Assembly: GCA_041391765.1 (NCBI GenBank)
Contig: JAWKNJ010000026.1
Location: 1-64,000, forward strand
Reading direction: 5' to 3'
DNA length: 64,000 nt
Source of the DNA: SHAN690 sp041391765
GTDB taxonomy: Bacteria > Bacteroidota > Bacteroidia > Flavobacteriales_G > Salibacteraceae
A program made the position numbers and the translations under genes. The notes below the pieces were generated by a model that saw only the letters and a program-made list of their open reading frames with translations, was not told the origin of the DNA and did no database searches. This document shows positions 53,900 through 63,586 of the stretch, in pieces; position 1 is the stretch's first letter, and the number at the start of each line of letters is the position of its first letter.

Positions 53900-53939
53900 C
53901 TCAATCTCAAATTCAAAGCGCCTTGAATTTGATTTTGAG
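53900..53939. terminator. Hairpin between converging genes, bidirectional terminator candidate
   Basis: CTCAA-tc-TCAAATTCAA pairs with TTGAATTTGA-tt-TTGAG around the 6-nt loop AGCGCC, giving 15 bp with one 2x2 internal loop. It lies between the converging CoA-binding and PorP/SprF genes and lacks a clear T run. Confidence 0.5.
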
Positions 53940-53956
53940 CTTGAATTTGCAATTCC

Positions 53957-54850
53957 CTATATAATCGGAAGATTGGAAATAAACTGCCGCTTTGCCTTGT
54001 CTTTGAAAAGCCATACGCGAAGGGCTAGTTCATGGGATCCGCTGGAGCCTTGGGCAATTCTATTTGCGTACCTACTGTAGGAGTAAGAGAGGCGAAGACG
54101 CTTCATGTACTCATATCCAATCGCAACGGATAGTTCGGAATCAGTTCCAAAACTTGCTCCCAAGTATGCCCATCGGTATTGTGCATTGAAAGAGCCAAAA
54201 AATTCTCTATATCCCTCATAATCAAATAAGCTCACAGTTGGGAGTAATATAAATTTCGAAATTTGGAACGACCTTCCAAGAAGTGCACTGTATCTTGCAT
54301 TTGGGAAAAACAAGTAGTTCGAAATATCATAACCAACTGGAAGTCGCGCGTGGACTGCACCAAAAAATTTGTTCGAAACAAAGCCTATTCCCGTGCTCAT
54401 CGTCAGCTGACTCAAAAAGCCTCCAGATGTCGGCCCCCAAATGCTATAATTACCAAATCCATAATTGCCACGGCTTAAAGTTAGGCTAGGCATAAGGGTG
54501 ATTTTTTTACTCAGTTGGAGTTTGGGTGAGATACTGATGTCAATTTGCTCTTTTCTCCAGGAACCAAAGCGCTGATGATATGCACTAAAGCCTATACCTG
54601 ATCGAATTTTATGTACATAACCATCCGCAGATATATATGCTCCTTGTGGCGCTTCATCAATTCCAAGCCATTGTTGTCCAACTATTGAATTAACCTGTAA
54701 ACCACCATGCCAGCCTGAAAATTCTGGAAATGATTTGTTCAGCGAAGAATACTGTTGGTCAAAGAAGGCTTGACAGTATGTTGTTGCTGAGATCAAAGTC
54801 AAGGCAATAGAAAGAATAATTCTAATCTGACAGATACTAGAGGCTTGCAT
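53957..54850 (-). CDS. PorP/SprF family outer-membrane protein (T9SS-associated)
   Basis: This 297-residue protein has a signal peptide (LSIALTLISATTYCQA) and then the typical PorP/SprF start, QAFFDQQYSSLNKSFPEFSG. It continues as a beta-barrel with alternating hydrophobic strands (GIGFSAYHQRFGS, LMPSLTLSRGNYGFG, LRLSYSYSRYANR) and the conserved late GSSGSHELALRVWLF. SprF in Flavobacterium johnsoniae is needed to bring SprB to the surface, and PorP is part of the T9SS in Porphyromonas. In this window it may serve the giant SprB-repeat protein, although the genes are 48 kb apart. The ATG at 54850 is clear. Confidence 0.85.
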   Translation of the reverse strand: MQASSICQIRIILSIALTLISATTYCQAFFDQQYSSLNKSFPEFSGWHGGLQVNSIVGQQWLGIDEAPQGAYISADGYVHKIRSGIGFSAYHQRFGSWRKEQIDISISPKLQLSKKITLMPSLTLSRGNYGFGNYSIWGPTSGGFLSQLTMSTGIGFVSNKFFGAVHARLPVGYDISNYLFFPNARYSALLGRSFQISKFILLPTVSLFDYEGYREFFGSFNAQYRWAYLGASFGTDSELSVAIGYEYMKRLRLSYSYSRYANRIAQGSSGSHELALRVWLFKDKAKRQFISNLPII

Positions 54851-54912
54851 GGTGAAGAAGTTGGTAAACTAAATTACGCAAACTTTAGATGAGCGTTGGG
54901 TGCTAACGTATT

Positions 54913-56334
54913 TCAGGGCTGATATTCAAAAGCTCCCAAATCAGGCTTGCCATCAGCCCGGAGAACCCCTTGCAGATCGGCACTCACATCAAACAGAAGT
55001 GTTTCAAGCGCAGCTCCTTTATCAATGGCGGCTGAGCCTTCGGCAAGGGAATAGTCACCTTCAGCAACGGCTGTGAATAGATTGGCAGTAGGATTCTTTA
55101 CGATGCTCACAAAGTGTACATTGTCCACGTTTTCAGTATCCAGCTTCATGATGGTATGATCAAACACATAGTTGAACAATGCTCCTTTTTCCATTTCTCG
55201 TTGTAGCTCTGAATCCTGGGTACCATGAACAATAGAGTTGCCAAAAAAGGCATTCAAGTCGCGCTTGAATACTTGACCGCTCGAGCTTTCACTGAAATTG
55301 CTGAGCAACACCACCGGCTTGCTCCGCGGGTTCTCGTTCCAGTAGTTAGCGAAGGTGCATTGCTCAAATCGGTAGTCTCCGCCAAGCACCAAGGCAACGG
55401 TGTGATCTCCACAATTGGCAACGATTGTGTTTGAGGCTTCAATCTTAGCATCAATCCCAATCAGCCCGATGTAGCTCATGTTTAGGATTTGAGTATTGTG
55501 GAGTTTCAAATTCGGTCGGGTAGTGACGCTCGGGTCAAGTGTATACCCTACGCTCAGTCCAATACCGCCATTCTTGATAATGGCATTGGTTACCAGATTG
55601 TCTTTGCTGGTCTGTGTAAATACGATTTGACCCCATTGACCCGGCTTTTCTTTGAAGTAGTCTTCCAATCGATCGCCTTGAATGATCACAGGATCTTCGA
55701 TTGTGCCTCGAATCTTGAGAGAGGCCTCATGACCCACAACCATTCCGCTATTGGCATGAAAATGAATCCGAGCTCCTTCCGGTATGATCAGCGTGGTCAT
55801 AGAATCGACCAGGGAGTATCCGTAAAATACATTGGGTTTGTCGGTTCTCAATGCAACCGAATCACCCGGAAATCTGAATGCAAAGGAGGGCCAGAAATAG
55901 GCGTCTTGTCCCCAAGCCACCAAGTCTACGTCCTGTACATTGCCGTTGAGTTCAGTAAGCAATTGCTCTTCCAGAACCATGGGTGTGTTGCCGCCATTAG
56001 GATCCACGGTCACTTCAATGAAAACGAAAATGCTATCGTTGGCTTCAATGCGAACGTCCTTCACTTCCTTGCCCTTCAGCCCGTCCACGTTGAGTTTGAA
56101 GTTTGAGCCTTGTCCGTTTTTGAGCCAAACGCGGCCGATCTCTATCGGTTGATCGTGGCGGTTATAGATTTTCACGCGCTCGGTGAGCGAACCCACGGTG
56201 GTGAATACAGTGTCAAAAAAAACGGTGTCGGTTGAAAATTCGAGTTTTGCGCTGGAGTCTTCAAGCAACTTGTCTTTTCGACACGAGGCAAGAAGAAGTA
56301 TTAGTATTCCGAAAGCAAGGAGAGAAACGCGCAT
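54913..56334 (-). CDS. Lipoprotein with right-handed beta-helix region
   Basis: From the ATG at 56334 this is a 473-residue lipoprotein (signal MRVSLLAFGILILLLASC, Cys at 18). The N-terminal part (about 25-130) is beta-sandwich-like (STDTVFFDTVFTTVGSLTER). The middle, from about residue 175, has the short repeated turns of a parallel beta helix (IHFHANSGMVVGHEASLKIR, NAIIKNGGIGLSVGYTLDPS, NTQILNMSYIGLIGIDAKIE). The C terminus ends ADGKPDLGAFEYQP, a common end of Bacteroidota beta-helix proteins. It is probably on the cell surface or in the periplasm and its ligand is unknown. An upstream extension to 56373 is less likely. Confidence 0.8.
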   Translation of the reverse strand: MRVSLLAFGILILLLASCRKDKLLEDSSAKLEFSTDTVFFDTVFTTVGSLTERVKIYNRHDQPIEIGRVWLKNGQGSNFKLNVDGLKGKEVKDVRIEANDSIFVFIEVTVDPNGGNTPMVLEEQLLTELNGNVQDVDLVAWGQDAYFWPSFAFRFPGDSVALRTDKPNVFYGYSLVDSMTTLIIPEGARIHFHANSGMVVGHEASLKIRGTIEDPVIIQGDRLEDYFKEKPGQWGQIVFTQTSKDNLVTNAIIKNGGIGLSVGYTLDPSVTTRPNLKLHNTQILNMSYIGLIGIDAKIEASNTIVANCGDHTVALVLGGDYRFEQCTFANYWNENPRSKPVVLLSNFSESSSGQVFKRDLNAFFGNSIVHGTQDSELQREMEKGALFNYVFDHTIMKLDTENVDNVHFVSIVKNPTANLFTAVAEGDYSLAEGSAAIDKGAALETLLFDVSADLQGVLRADGKPDLGAFEYQP

Positions 56335-56451
56335 TCCTGCAAAGAAACCTTGTTTTGATGAAAATATTATCACTGATTGGTTAGCTAGGATGAAAATTGA
56401 ATTTGATTTCTGATGGGTAATTGTTATTGTTGAATCTCAAAACTTAGTAAA

Positions 56452-58215
56452 ATGCACACACACACACATATACAGGAAAGGCCAAGGTTTTGGTCTAGCC
56501 TAATTATCCTATTCCTCCTTTCAACAAATTCCATTTTTGGAACTCCTACCCAAACTGATTCGATCGGAGAAAAGCCATCTTTTATTATCGGGTATCCAGA
56601 TCAAATGAATGGATATTTAGTTTTTGATCCGAGTCAGGCAAGTGATGTTGAGACTTGGGTCTGTTCTGTAAAACGATTAGTTTATAATACTGCGGATTCA
56701 AGTGTCTTTGACACAATAGTTGCGACCTACAGCTCAACAAATGACTATCTGCTTCTTCCTAAGTTAATAACCGAATCGAATGTCGGTTTGTATTTGTTGG
56801 ATGTAGCTGGTTATGATAGTGATAACGACATTGTAGTGTTCGCGCACAATATACTTCCATTTAAAGAAGATCCATTTAAAATTGGAACGCTGATGTATGG
56901 CGTTGAGGCAGAACTCGCATGTAAATCTACTTGTAATGGGACTACATATTCGGGTTATCTTTTTCCATACGCATGGGATATTTGCCTTTGGGAGATGAAA
57001 TCTTTCGGTACATCATTAGGGACGTACATGCATATGAGGGCTGGTACGTATACAACCTCAAATGGAGAATCCGCGAATTATTGGGCATATTATGACGCAA
57101 GTAATTGGTCAACATGGTGTAATCAGCCGTCAATATGCACATACCCAAAACCCGGAGAAATCGAACCTCTGTCGTCATCTTCTGGAACATATTACGACCC
57201 AGGAGGTAATTTAATTACTGGCCCTGTGGTCGCAGTTCGCAAAAATGCCGGGCCCTGGGCTCAGGGCGGAGGTTTGAGAGCTCCGACACTTAATCCTGCA
57301 TTACCATTTCAGAATTCACTCTTCGCATTCACGTCCGGTTCTTTCTGCGGAAGCCCACAGTCGTCTTATATTACACAAATGAATAATTACGGTGATTTCA
57401 ACCCAAGCACTGGAGTTACGATACCTTCAGTTGTTTGCCACCCAACTCAAGGTGGTGGAGGGTCTGCATATGGAGGGACACATTCTTGGACATTGGATTG
57501 GCTCAATTACAGGCAAAACAGGTTAATGACTCTTGATGATTCAATTTGGATAATTATACACCATGATACAAACAATCCTTGGGATACTATGGGCGGTCAA
57601 ATTCCTCCAATAAGCAATATATGGACACTTTTATCTGAAATTGAAAGGGAAGCTGAAATTAATATTGACGGGCAGGAAGACCCCGATGACATTGTTGGGC
57701 CATTTGGGGTAGGCGAAAGTCTGACCGAATTTATAACAGGATTTTATGTTACAGATTTTTTTGATCCCGAAACTCGCGTTGAGTTTATTCCAGATGAATG
57801 GTTTGATCAAAACGGCAACTTTGTTGATGGACCAAATGGCTCATTGCCTGATGGCTTCTACATATTTACGGTTGCCTATACTAACGGTGAAATACTGTAT
57901 AAAGTTGTTGAGGTGGATGATGATATTGATTACTCTTATGATAAAAGCAATTTGATAACGCCATCTGTTAATCCAGCGCCACTGGAAAGGAATGAGTATA
58001 TCAATTTTGAATTTATTTCGGCTATTACGGATGATGTAGAATATGAATTAGTGGATTTATATGGTACCGAATATTTAACTCACACCTTTTCTATAAACGC
58101 AGGAAACAGTACAGATCAATTGACGGTGCCTTCAGGAATTGGTACTGGTATAGTATTTCATCGGTTTATATTTTCAGATGAATCCGTTGTAGTAATTCAA
58201 AGTTCGGTAGAATAG
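56452..58215 (+). CDS. Large secreted protein of unknown family
   Basis: This 587-residue protein starts MHTHTHIQERPRF, then has a signal peptide (WSSLIILFLLSTNSIFG). The mature part has many aromatic and Ser/Thr residues and several cysteines (for example CKSTCNGTTYSGYLFPYAWD and WSTWCNQPSIC), typical of extracellular proteins. No motif for a known enzyme is seen. The C-terminal 80 residues resemble a degenerate sorting-type beta domain, without a clear T9SS signature. A (CA)7 tract forms the first codons. The following secreted-protein gene begins one base after its stop, so the two form an operon and may act together. Confidence 0.72.
   Translation: MHTHTHIQERPRFWSSLIILFLLSTNSIFGTPTQTDSIGEKPSFIIGYPDQMNGYLVFDPSQASDVETWVCSVKRLVYNTADSSVFDTIVATYSSTNDYLLLPKLITESNVGLYLLDVAGYDSDNDIVVFAHNILPFKEDPFKIGTLMYGVEAELACKSTCNGTTYSGYLFPYAWDICLWEMKSFGTSLGTYMHMRAGTYTTSNGESANYWAYYDASNWSTWCNQPSICTYPKPGEIEPLSSSSGTYYDPGGNLITGPVVAVRKNAGPWAQGGGLRAPTLNPALPFQNSLFAFTSGSFCGSPQSSYITQMNNYGDFNPSTGVTIPSVVCHPTQGGGGSAYGGTHSWTLDWLNYRQNRLMTLDDSIWIIIHHDTNNPWDTMGGQIPPISNIWTLLSEIEREAEINIDGQEDPDDIVGPFGVGESLTEFITGFYVTDFFDPETRVEFIPDEWFDQNGNFVDGPNGSLPDGFYIFTVAYTNGEILYKVVEVDDDIDYSYDKSNLITPSVNPAPLERNEYINFEFISAITDDVEYELVDLYGTEYLTHTFSINAGNSTDQLTVPSGIGTGIVFHRFIFSDESVVVIQSSVE
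56455..56468 (+). repeat. (CA)7 microsatellite at the start of a secreted-protein gene
   Basis: Seven CA units follow the ATG directly and encode HTHT. Loss or gain of one unit would shift the frame before the signal peptide. Confidence 0.85.
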
Positions 58216-58216
58216 C

Positions 58217-59419
58217 ATGTATAAGTTCATTTGTTCTTCGTTAATTCTATGCATTTGTGCAGTGCAAATGCATGCTCAATCTGTATATGGATTCTATCTT
58301 GATACGAATGCTAGCAGGCCTGCTTTAGTCGAGATAGACTTAACAAATGGTAATCTTAGTGTTTTATCGGTGGTTGATTCAGTGGCAATACCCACCCTGT
58401 TTAGTAGCGGCTTTGCAATAGATAATTTTAATCACAGGGCTATATTCTTTGGTTATGACTCTGATAACCTTTATCGATTGTACTCAATTTCATTGCAGGA
58501 TGGGCATGTAATATCAGCACCAACTTTGGATGATGGGGGCTGGGGTGGTCTAACCTTTAATCCAAACGACAGTGTCGTATATGTCATGCATGGATATTAT
58601 GATGAAAATGGTACTGATCTCTATTCGATTAACGCAGTTAATGGTGACTATACTATTATTTATCATACCGACTATATCGCAGCGAATGTTTCTAGCGCGA
58701 TAAACACTCAGGAAGGCAAATTCATAACTCAGGCAAGTGAGTATTTTACGGGAACTCCGGATGGTAAAGTGTATTCAATAAATGTTGATCTCGAAAACAC
58801 ATCGCAAAGTGCCGTTGTTGAATGTGATTATGTTTCACCTGAATTTATCTTGGATATTCGATATCATCCCAAAAAGGATAGGTTTTATGCGCTCAAACGT
58901 GATTCAGATTATACGGTTGACTTGGTTTCATTTGATCCTTCGTCAGGACAGTCAGATTTAATCGCTGATCTTAGTGGTTATAATTTGGCCAATAGTGGTG
59001 GAGGGCTGTTGTTTGACAAAGGATACTATGTATTTGCGGGAACCTATTCAGGTGATATTGTTCAACGCATTTTTAGTGTCGACATCGAAACGGGTGAGAT
59101 TGTTAATGAACCAGCTTTGAATATGCAAGTTCAGGTTCGAACCATAGGTATTGATCAATCATTCGTTAATGGGGTGTCTGAAAAAAGTGATGAAGTGGCG
59201 TCCTTCAATGTTTTTCCCAACCCAACCAGTGAATGGATCAATTTTAATATGAAAGCTGGGACAACATATGAGGTTTTTGATGCATTTGGCCAGTTAATAT
59301 TGATTGGGCAGGAGCAAGGGAATGGAACCGTATCTCTAGATGTGCGGGGGCTTGATAATGGTGTTTATTACATACGTATGATTGGAATTGGTGTTTCGTC
59401 ATTTGTAGTGTCTAAGTAA
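58217..59419 (+). CDS. Secreted propeller-like protein with T9SS type A sorting domain
   Basis: This 400-residue protein has a signal peptide (MYKFICSSLILCICAVQMHAQ). The main part (about 22-315) looks like a beta-propeller built from blades such as GGWGGLTFNPNDSVVYVMHG and DIRYHPKKDRFYALKRDSDY. The last 80 residues are a type A T9SS sorting domain: FNVFPNPTSEWINF, YEVFDAFGQLI, LDVRGLDNGVYYIRMIG and a final VVSK. It should therefore be exported by T9SS and anchored or released at the surface. The function of the propeller is unknown. It follows the preceding gene by one base and is cotranscribed with it. Confidence 0.87.
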   Translation: MYKFICSSLILCICAVQMHAQSVYGFYLDTNASRPALVEIDLTNGNLSVLSVVDSVAIPTLFSSGFAIDNFNHRAIFFGYDSDNLYRLYSISLQDGHVISAPTLDDGGWGGLTFNPNDSVVYVMHGYYDENGTDLYSINAVNGDYTIIYHTDYIAANVSSAINTQEGKFITQASEYFTGTPDGKVYSINVDLENTSQSAVVECDYVSPEFILDIRYHPKKDRFYALKRDSDYTVDLVSFDPSSGQSDLIADLSGYNLANSGGGLLFDKGYYVFAGTYSGDIVQRIFSVDIETGEIVNEPALNMQVQVRTIGIDQSFVNGVSEKSDEVASFNVFPNPTSEWINFNMKAGTTYEVFDAFGQLILIGQEQGNGTVSLDVRGLDNGVYYIRMIGIGVSSFVVSK

Positions 59420-59484
59420 AATATGATCTGTTATGTGCTTTCTTTGAAAAGCTTTCTATATTTGCCGCCCCAAATAAAGGTGGT

Positions 59485-59760
59485 ATGAAAAAGGACACGC
59501 ATCCAGAAAGTTACAGAGTAGTTGTTTTCAAGGACATGAGCAATGGTTACAGCTTTTTAAGCCGTTCATGTGCTGAATCTAAGGAAACAGTGGAGTGGGA
59601 AGATGGTAATGAGTATCCATTGGTGAAGCTTGAAATCTCTCATCAGTCGCATCCATTCTACACTGGAAAACTTCAGTTGGTTGACACAGCAGGTCGCGTA
59701 GACAAGTTCCGCAACCGTTATGCTCGTCACACAAAGAGTCAAGAAAACGCGGATAATTAA
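59485..59760 (+). CDS. rpmE2: 50S ribosomal protein L31 type B
   Basis: This 91-residue protein matches type B L31: it starts MKKDTHPESYRVVVFKDMSN, has a conserved middle with EYPLVKLEISHQSHPFYTGK and ends VDKFRNRYARHTK. It lacks the four zinc-binding cysteines of type A L31 and can replace it under zinc limitation. In many Bacteroidota it is the only L31. It has its own leader and is followed by a good terminator, so it is a single-gene unit. Confidence 0.95.
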   Translation: MKKDTHPESYRVVVFKDMSNGYSFLSRSCAESKETVEWEDGNEYPLVKLEISHQSHPFYTGKLQLVDTAGRVDKFRNRYARHTKSQENADN

Positions 59761-59782
59761 TTCTGCATTCACGATACAAAAG

Positions 59783-59810
59783 AGCCTTCTCATTTGAGAG
59801 GGCTTTTTTA
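59783..59810 (+). terminator. Rho-independent terminator after rpmE2
   Basis: AGCCTTCTCA pairs with TGAGAGGGCT (10 bp, one G-U pair, TT loop) and is followed by TTTTT. It begins 22 nt after the L31 stop codon. Confidence 0.87.
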
Positions 59811-59847
59811 TTTCCAGCAATTCATTCAATTACATTTGAACGCAATC

Positions 59848-61023
59848 ATGGCTGAACTCAATATCATTCTTTGCGATCACGCTGAACGTGACCATTTGTT
59901 GCCGCTAACATACACTCGTCCGGTTGGCAAATTGAGGATCGGAATTTGGACCATTGAAGAGAAGTGGAACCGGCTAGCATCTGCTAATATTTCGTTTTTG
60001 ACGCAGGAGTACTTAAGCAAGGTTTTTCCTGCGAACTATTCGGGTGATAACTTGTTCGTTAATGGAGCCTTCATTCCAACTTCTGAAATGATAGATGAGG
60101 TTATAAACCTGCCTCTGAACACATCGCTTTGGAGCAATGGAAAGTGGATTGCCACGAGGTCGGCCGAGCCTAAACTCTTTACCGAACTCGGCAATAAGGT
60201 CGAAGCGAAATCCGAAATGCGCGTTATTGATCGAAATTGGAAAATCTTTCAGTGGAACGGATGGGCCATGGATCATGACTTTGCATGGTTGAAGTCAAAT
60301 AAAACGAGTCTTGACATTCCTTCAGGTGTGACGTTGATCGGAGATCAAATATTCTTGGATCAAGGTGCGGTGATTCAACCTTCTGCCGTGATCAACGCAA
60401 CATCTGGCCCCATTTACCTCGGACCTGATTCTGAAATCATGGAAGGTTCCTTGGTGCGCGGTGGTCTTGCTTTATTGGACCATGCTCAGCTTAAGATGGG
60501 TGCCAAAATTTACGGTCCAACTACCATTGGTCCACATTCAAAGGTTGGTGGTGAGGTGAATAATGCAGTTATCATTGGTTATTCAAATAAAGGTCACGAT
60601 GGGTTCATTGGTAATACCGTAATCGGAGAATGGTGCAACCTTGGTGCAGACACGAATACTTCCAATCTAAAGAACAATTACGCAGACGTCAAGATTCACA
60701 ATTACGCGTTGAATCGGAGTGAGTCCACCGGAGGACAATTTTGTGGATTAACCATGGGTGATCACAGCAAAAGCGGCATCAATACAATGTTCAACACAGG
60801 GACTGTTTGTGGAGTGTTTGCAAACGTTTTTGGCTCAGGTTTTCCTCATCGTAGAATTCCTGATTTTGGCTGGGGTGGAGCAGAAGGGTTTAAGAATTTC
60901 CGTTTAAACGAAGCACTCGAGGTGGCAGAGCGAGTGATGGAGCGCAGAAGTATTGAACTCACCGAAGACTGGATTGAGGTTTATACGCACTTGTATCACA
61001 CACTGACGCAGCCTGCGACCTGA
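59848..61023 (+). CDS. GlmU-family sugar nucleotidyltransferase-like protein
   Basis: From the ATG at 59848 this is a 391-residue protein. The N-terminal third is a reduced nucleotidyltransferase-like domain (MAELNIILCDHAERDHLLPL, TYTRPVGKLRIGIWTIEEKW). The C-terminal part (about 170-350) is a left-handed beta helix of hexapeptide repeats (GAVIQPSAVINATSGPIYLG, GAKIYGPTTIGPHSKVGGEV, NTVIGEWCNLGADTNTSNLK). It resembles GlmU, but the N-terminal active site is not complete, so the reaction cannot be taken as UDP-GlcNAc synthesis. The family is conserved in Bacteroidota, often near rpmE2 as here. A start further upstream (59794) would lie inside the terminator. Confidence 0.87.
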   Translation: MAELNIILCDHAERDHLLPLTYTRPVGKLRIGIWTIEEKWNRLASANISFLTQEYLSKVFPANYSGDNLFVNGAFIPTSEMIDEVINLPLNTSLWSNGKWIATRSAEPKLFTELGNKVEAKSEMRVIDRNWKIFQWNGWAMDHDFAWLKSNKTSLDIPSGVTLIGDQIFLDQGAVIQPSAVINATSGPIYLGPDSEIMEGSLVRGGLALLDHAQLKMGAKIYGPTTIGPHSKVGGEVNNAVIIGYSNKGHDGFIGNTVIGEWCNLGADTNTSNLKNNYADVKIHNYALNRSESTGGQFCGLTMGDHSKSGINTMFNTGTVCGVFANVFGSGFPHRRIPDFGWGGAEGFKNFRLNEALEVAERVMERRSIELTEDWIEVYTHLYHTLTQPAT

Positions 61024-61132
61024 ATCGGACAAAAGTGCAGCTTTGGGTCATTGGCATAGGCCTTGACAATTGATGATCCGTCTGTAAGATACACACCATC
61101 GCGCAGATAAATGTATAACACACTGATTTGCA

Positions 61133-63586
61133 ATGAAAGAGGACGATTTGAGACTTGGAATTTTGGGGTTGAGCGGGGTGATTGATGAAGGCACAGAGTT
61201 CATTCCACTGATGAGTTCAGAGGATGAGGCAAAGATGAACAAGGAGGAAATTCCAGAAAGTCTGCCAATATTGCCTGTCCGAAACACTGTATTGTTTCCC
61301 GGAGTTGTTATTCCAATTACGGTTGGACGAGACAAGTCCATCAATCTGGTTAAAGAAGCTTATAAAGGAGATCGAATCATAGGCGTTGTAGCCCAACAAC
61401 ATCAGCAAGAGGAAGAGCCAACGCCTGAGGATATGTTTCGCGTTGGAACGGTAGCCCGCATCATCAAAATGCTGAAAATGCCGGATGGATCTTCAACCAT
61501 CATCATTCAAGGAACACGAAGAATCAAGGTGCTTGACTACGTTCAAGAGGAACCTTATTTCAAGGCTCGTGTAGAGGCTTATGCTATTGACGACTCCAAT
61601 TCAAAGAAGAAGAATTTCAAGGCGATGGTCGCCTCAATAAAGGACTTGGCGCTTCAGATCATCAACGAGTCACCAAACATTCCAACTGAAGCTACGATAG
61701 CCATTAAGAATATCGAGAGCGCGAGTTTTTTGATCAACTTCATTTCTTCCAATATGCAAAGCCCCGTAAAAGAAAAACAGGCGCTATTGGAAATTGAATC
61801 CATTGAGGAGCGGGCGGACAAGTTGCTCACTCACTTGACAAAGGAGCTTCAGATGTTGGAGATCAAAAATGACATCCAGAGTAAAGTCAGGAGCGACATC
61901 GATCGTCAACAACGCGAATACTTCTTGAGTCAGCAAATGAAGACGATCCAGGAAGAGTTGGGCGGCAATCCGATGGAACAGGAAATTCAGGAATTGCGGG
62001 ATCGTGCTAAGAAAAAGAAATGGAACGATAAGATTGCCAAAGCATTCCATAAAGAGTTGGCGAAACTTGAGAGAATGAATCCAAGTGGAATGGAATACTC
62101 CGTTCAGTTGAATTACTTGGACACTCTTCTGGACTTACCTTGGAATGAGTACACCAAGGACAAGTTTGATCTGAAGCGGGCTCAGAGAATTTTGGATCGT
62201 GATCACTACGGACTCACTAAAATCAAGGACAGAATTATCGAGCATTTGGCTGTACTTAAGCTCAAAGGCGACATGCGTTCTCCGATTCTCTGCTTTGACG
62301 GACCTCCGGGAGTTGGCAAAACAAGCTTGGGAAAGAGCATTGCGGAGGCATTGGGTCGTAAATACGTGCGAATGTCATTGGGTGGATTGCGCGATGAGGC
62401 TGAAATTAGAGGGCACCGCAAAACATACATTGGAGCTATGCCCGGCCGAGTGATTCAGAATTTGAAGAAGATTGGAAGTGCCAACCCGGTATTTGTATTG
62501 GACGAATTAGACAAGGTTGGTCGTGATGGTCATGGAGACCCGTCATCTGCCTTGCTCGAAGTGCTTGATCCGGAGCAGAATGAGTCGTTTTACGATAACT
62601 TTTTGGAACAGGAATTTGACTTGAGTAAAACCTTGTTTATTGCCACGACCAATAATATAGGAGCTGTGCATCCTGCGCTTCGTGATCGATTGGAGATCAT
62701 CCGTTTGAGCGGCTACACAGTAGAGGAGAAGATCAATATTGCTATAAAGCACTTGGTGCCAAAGCAGTTGAAGGAACATGGGATGAAAGGAGGTGAGGTT
62801 AAGTTAAATAAAAAGGTTCTTCAATTTGTGATTGAAGCCTACACCCGTGAAAGTGGTGTTCGACAGTTGGAAAAGCGCATTGCCGGAATTATCAGAAACA
62901 AGGCTCGACAATTTGCCACTGATGAAAAGGAATATGATTCTGAAGTAACAGTAGACCAACTCGAATCAATCCTTGGCCCTGGTCATCCGCGTGAAACGGA
63001 ATCGAAGCACGAGGTGCCTGGAGTTGCCAATGGACTGGCTTGGACGGCTGTTGGTGGAGAGGTGCTTCACATTGAAACGAGCATTACAAAAGGGAAAGGC
63101 AAGCTTACCCTCACGGGAAATCTTGGTGATGTGATGAAGGAGTCGGCAGTAATCGCGCTTGAATACCTTAAGGCCCATGCGGAACTATTGGATATGGATC
63201 AGGAGGTATTCAATAATTACAACGTGCACATACACGTTCCTGAAGGGGCCACTCCAAAAGACGGTCCTTCGGCCGGGATAACCATTCTAAGTGCCCTGGC
63301 TTCCGTGTTTACACAGCGCAAATTCAAGAATAAGGTTGCTATGACCGGAGAGATTACGTTGCGTGGAAAGGTCCTACCTGTTGGTGGAATCAAGGAGAAG
63401 ATATTGGCAGCAAAACGTGCCGGACTCACCGAAATCATTTTGAGTGATCAGAATGAAAAAGACATCAAAGACATTGAAGAGCATTATCTGAAAGGTGTAA
63501 AGTTTCATTACGTAAGCCGAATGATCGATGTGATCGATCTTGCATTAGATGCAGGAAAAGTGAAGAATGCCTTGAAAGTAGCTTAA
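61133..63586 (+). CDS. lon: ATP-dependent protease Lon
   Basis: This is a full-length 817-residue Lon (LonA). The N-terminal substrate-binding domain starts LPILPVRNTVLFPGVVIPIT. A coiled middle with DRQQREYFLSQQMKTIQEEL follows, then the AAA+ module with Walker A in CFDGPPGVGKTSLGKS and Walker B in PVFVLDELDKVG. The C-terminal protease has the catalytic Ser (S713) in PKDGPSAGITIL and the catalytic Lys in PVGGIKEKILAAK. It degrades misfolded and regulatory proteins in the cytoplasm. The ATG at 61133 leads an acidic N-terminal extension of about 45 residues, usual in Bacteroidota. Its stop overlaps the stop of the converging response-regulator gene. Confidence 0.96.
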   Translation: MKEDDLRLGILGLSGVIDEGTEFIPLMSSEDEAKMNKEEIPESLPILPVRNTVLFPGVVIPITVGRDKSINLVKEAYKGDRIIGVVAQQHQQEEEPTPEDMFRVGTVARIIKMLKMPDGSSTIIIQGTRRIKVLDYVQEEPYFKARVEAYAIDDSNSKKKNFKAMVASIKDLALQIINESPNIPTEATIAIKNIESASFLINFISSNMQSPVKEKQALLEIESIEERADKLLTHLTKELQMLEIKNDIQSKVRSDIDRQQREYFLSQQMKTIQEELGGNPMEQEIQELRDRAKKKKWNDKIAKAFHKELAKLERMNPSGMEYSVQLNYLDTLLDLPWNEYTKDKFDLKRAQRILDRDHYGLTKIKDRIIEHLAVLKLKGDMRSPILCFDGPPGVGKTSLGKSIAEALGRKYVRMSLGGLRDEAEIRGHRKTYIGAMPGRVIQNLKKIGSANPVFVLDELDKVGRDGHGDPSSALLEVLDPEQNESFYDNFLEQEFDLSKTLFIATTNNIGAVHPALRDRLEIIRLSGYTVEEKINIAIKHLVPKQLKEHGMKGGEVKLNKKVLQFVIEAYTRESGVRQLEKRIAGIIRNKARQFATDEKEYDSEVTVDQLESILGPGHPRETESKHEVPGVANGLAWTAVGGEVLHIETSITKGKGKLTLTGNLGDVMKESAVIALEYLKAHAELLDMDQEVFNNYNVHIHVPEGATPKDGPSAGITILSALASVFTQRKFKNKVAMTGEITLRGKVLPVGGIKEKILAAKRAGLTEIILSDQNEKDIKDIEEHYLKGVKFHYVSRMIDVIDLALDAGKVKNALKVA

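Noticed and set aside
61063..61090. A sigma-70-like promoter (TTGACA, 16 bp, TAAGAT) before lon
   Set aside because: Bacteroidota promoters follow TTTG / TAnnTTTG, so a match to the E. coli consensus carries little weight here.
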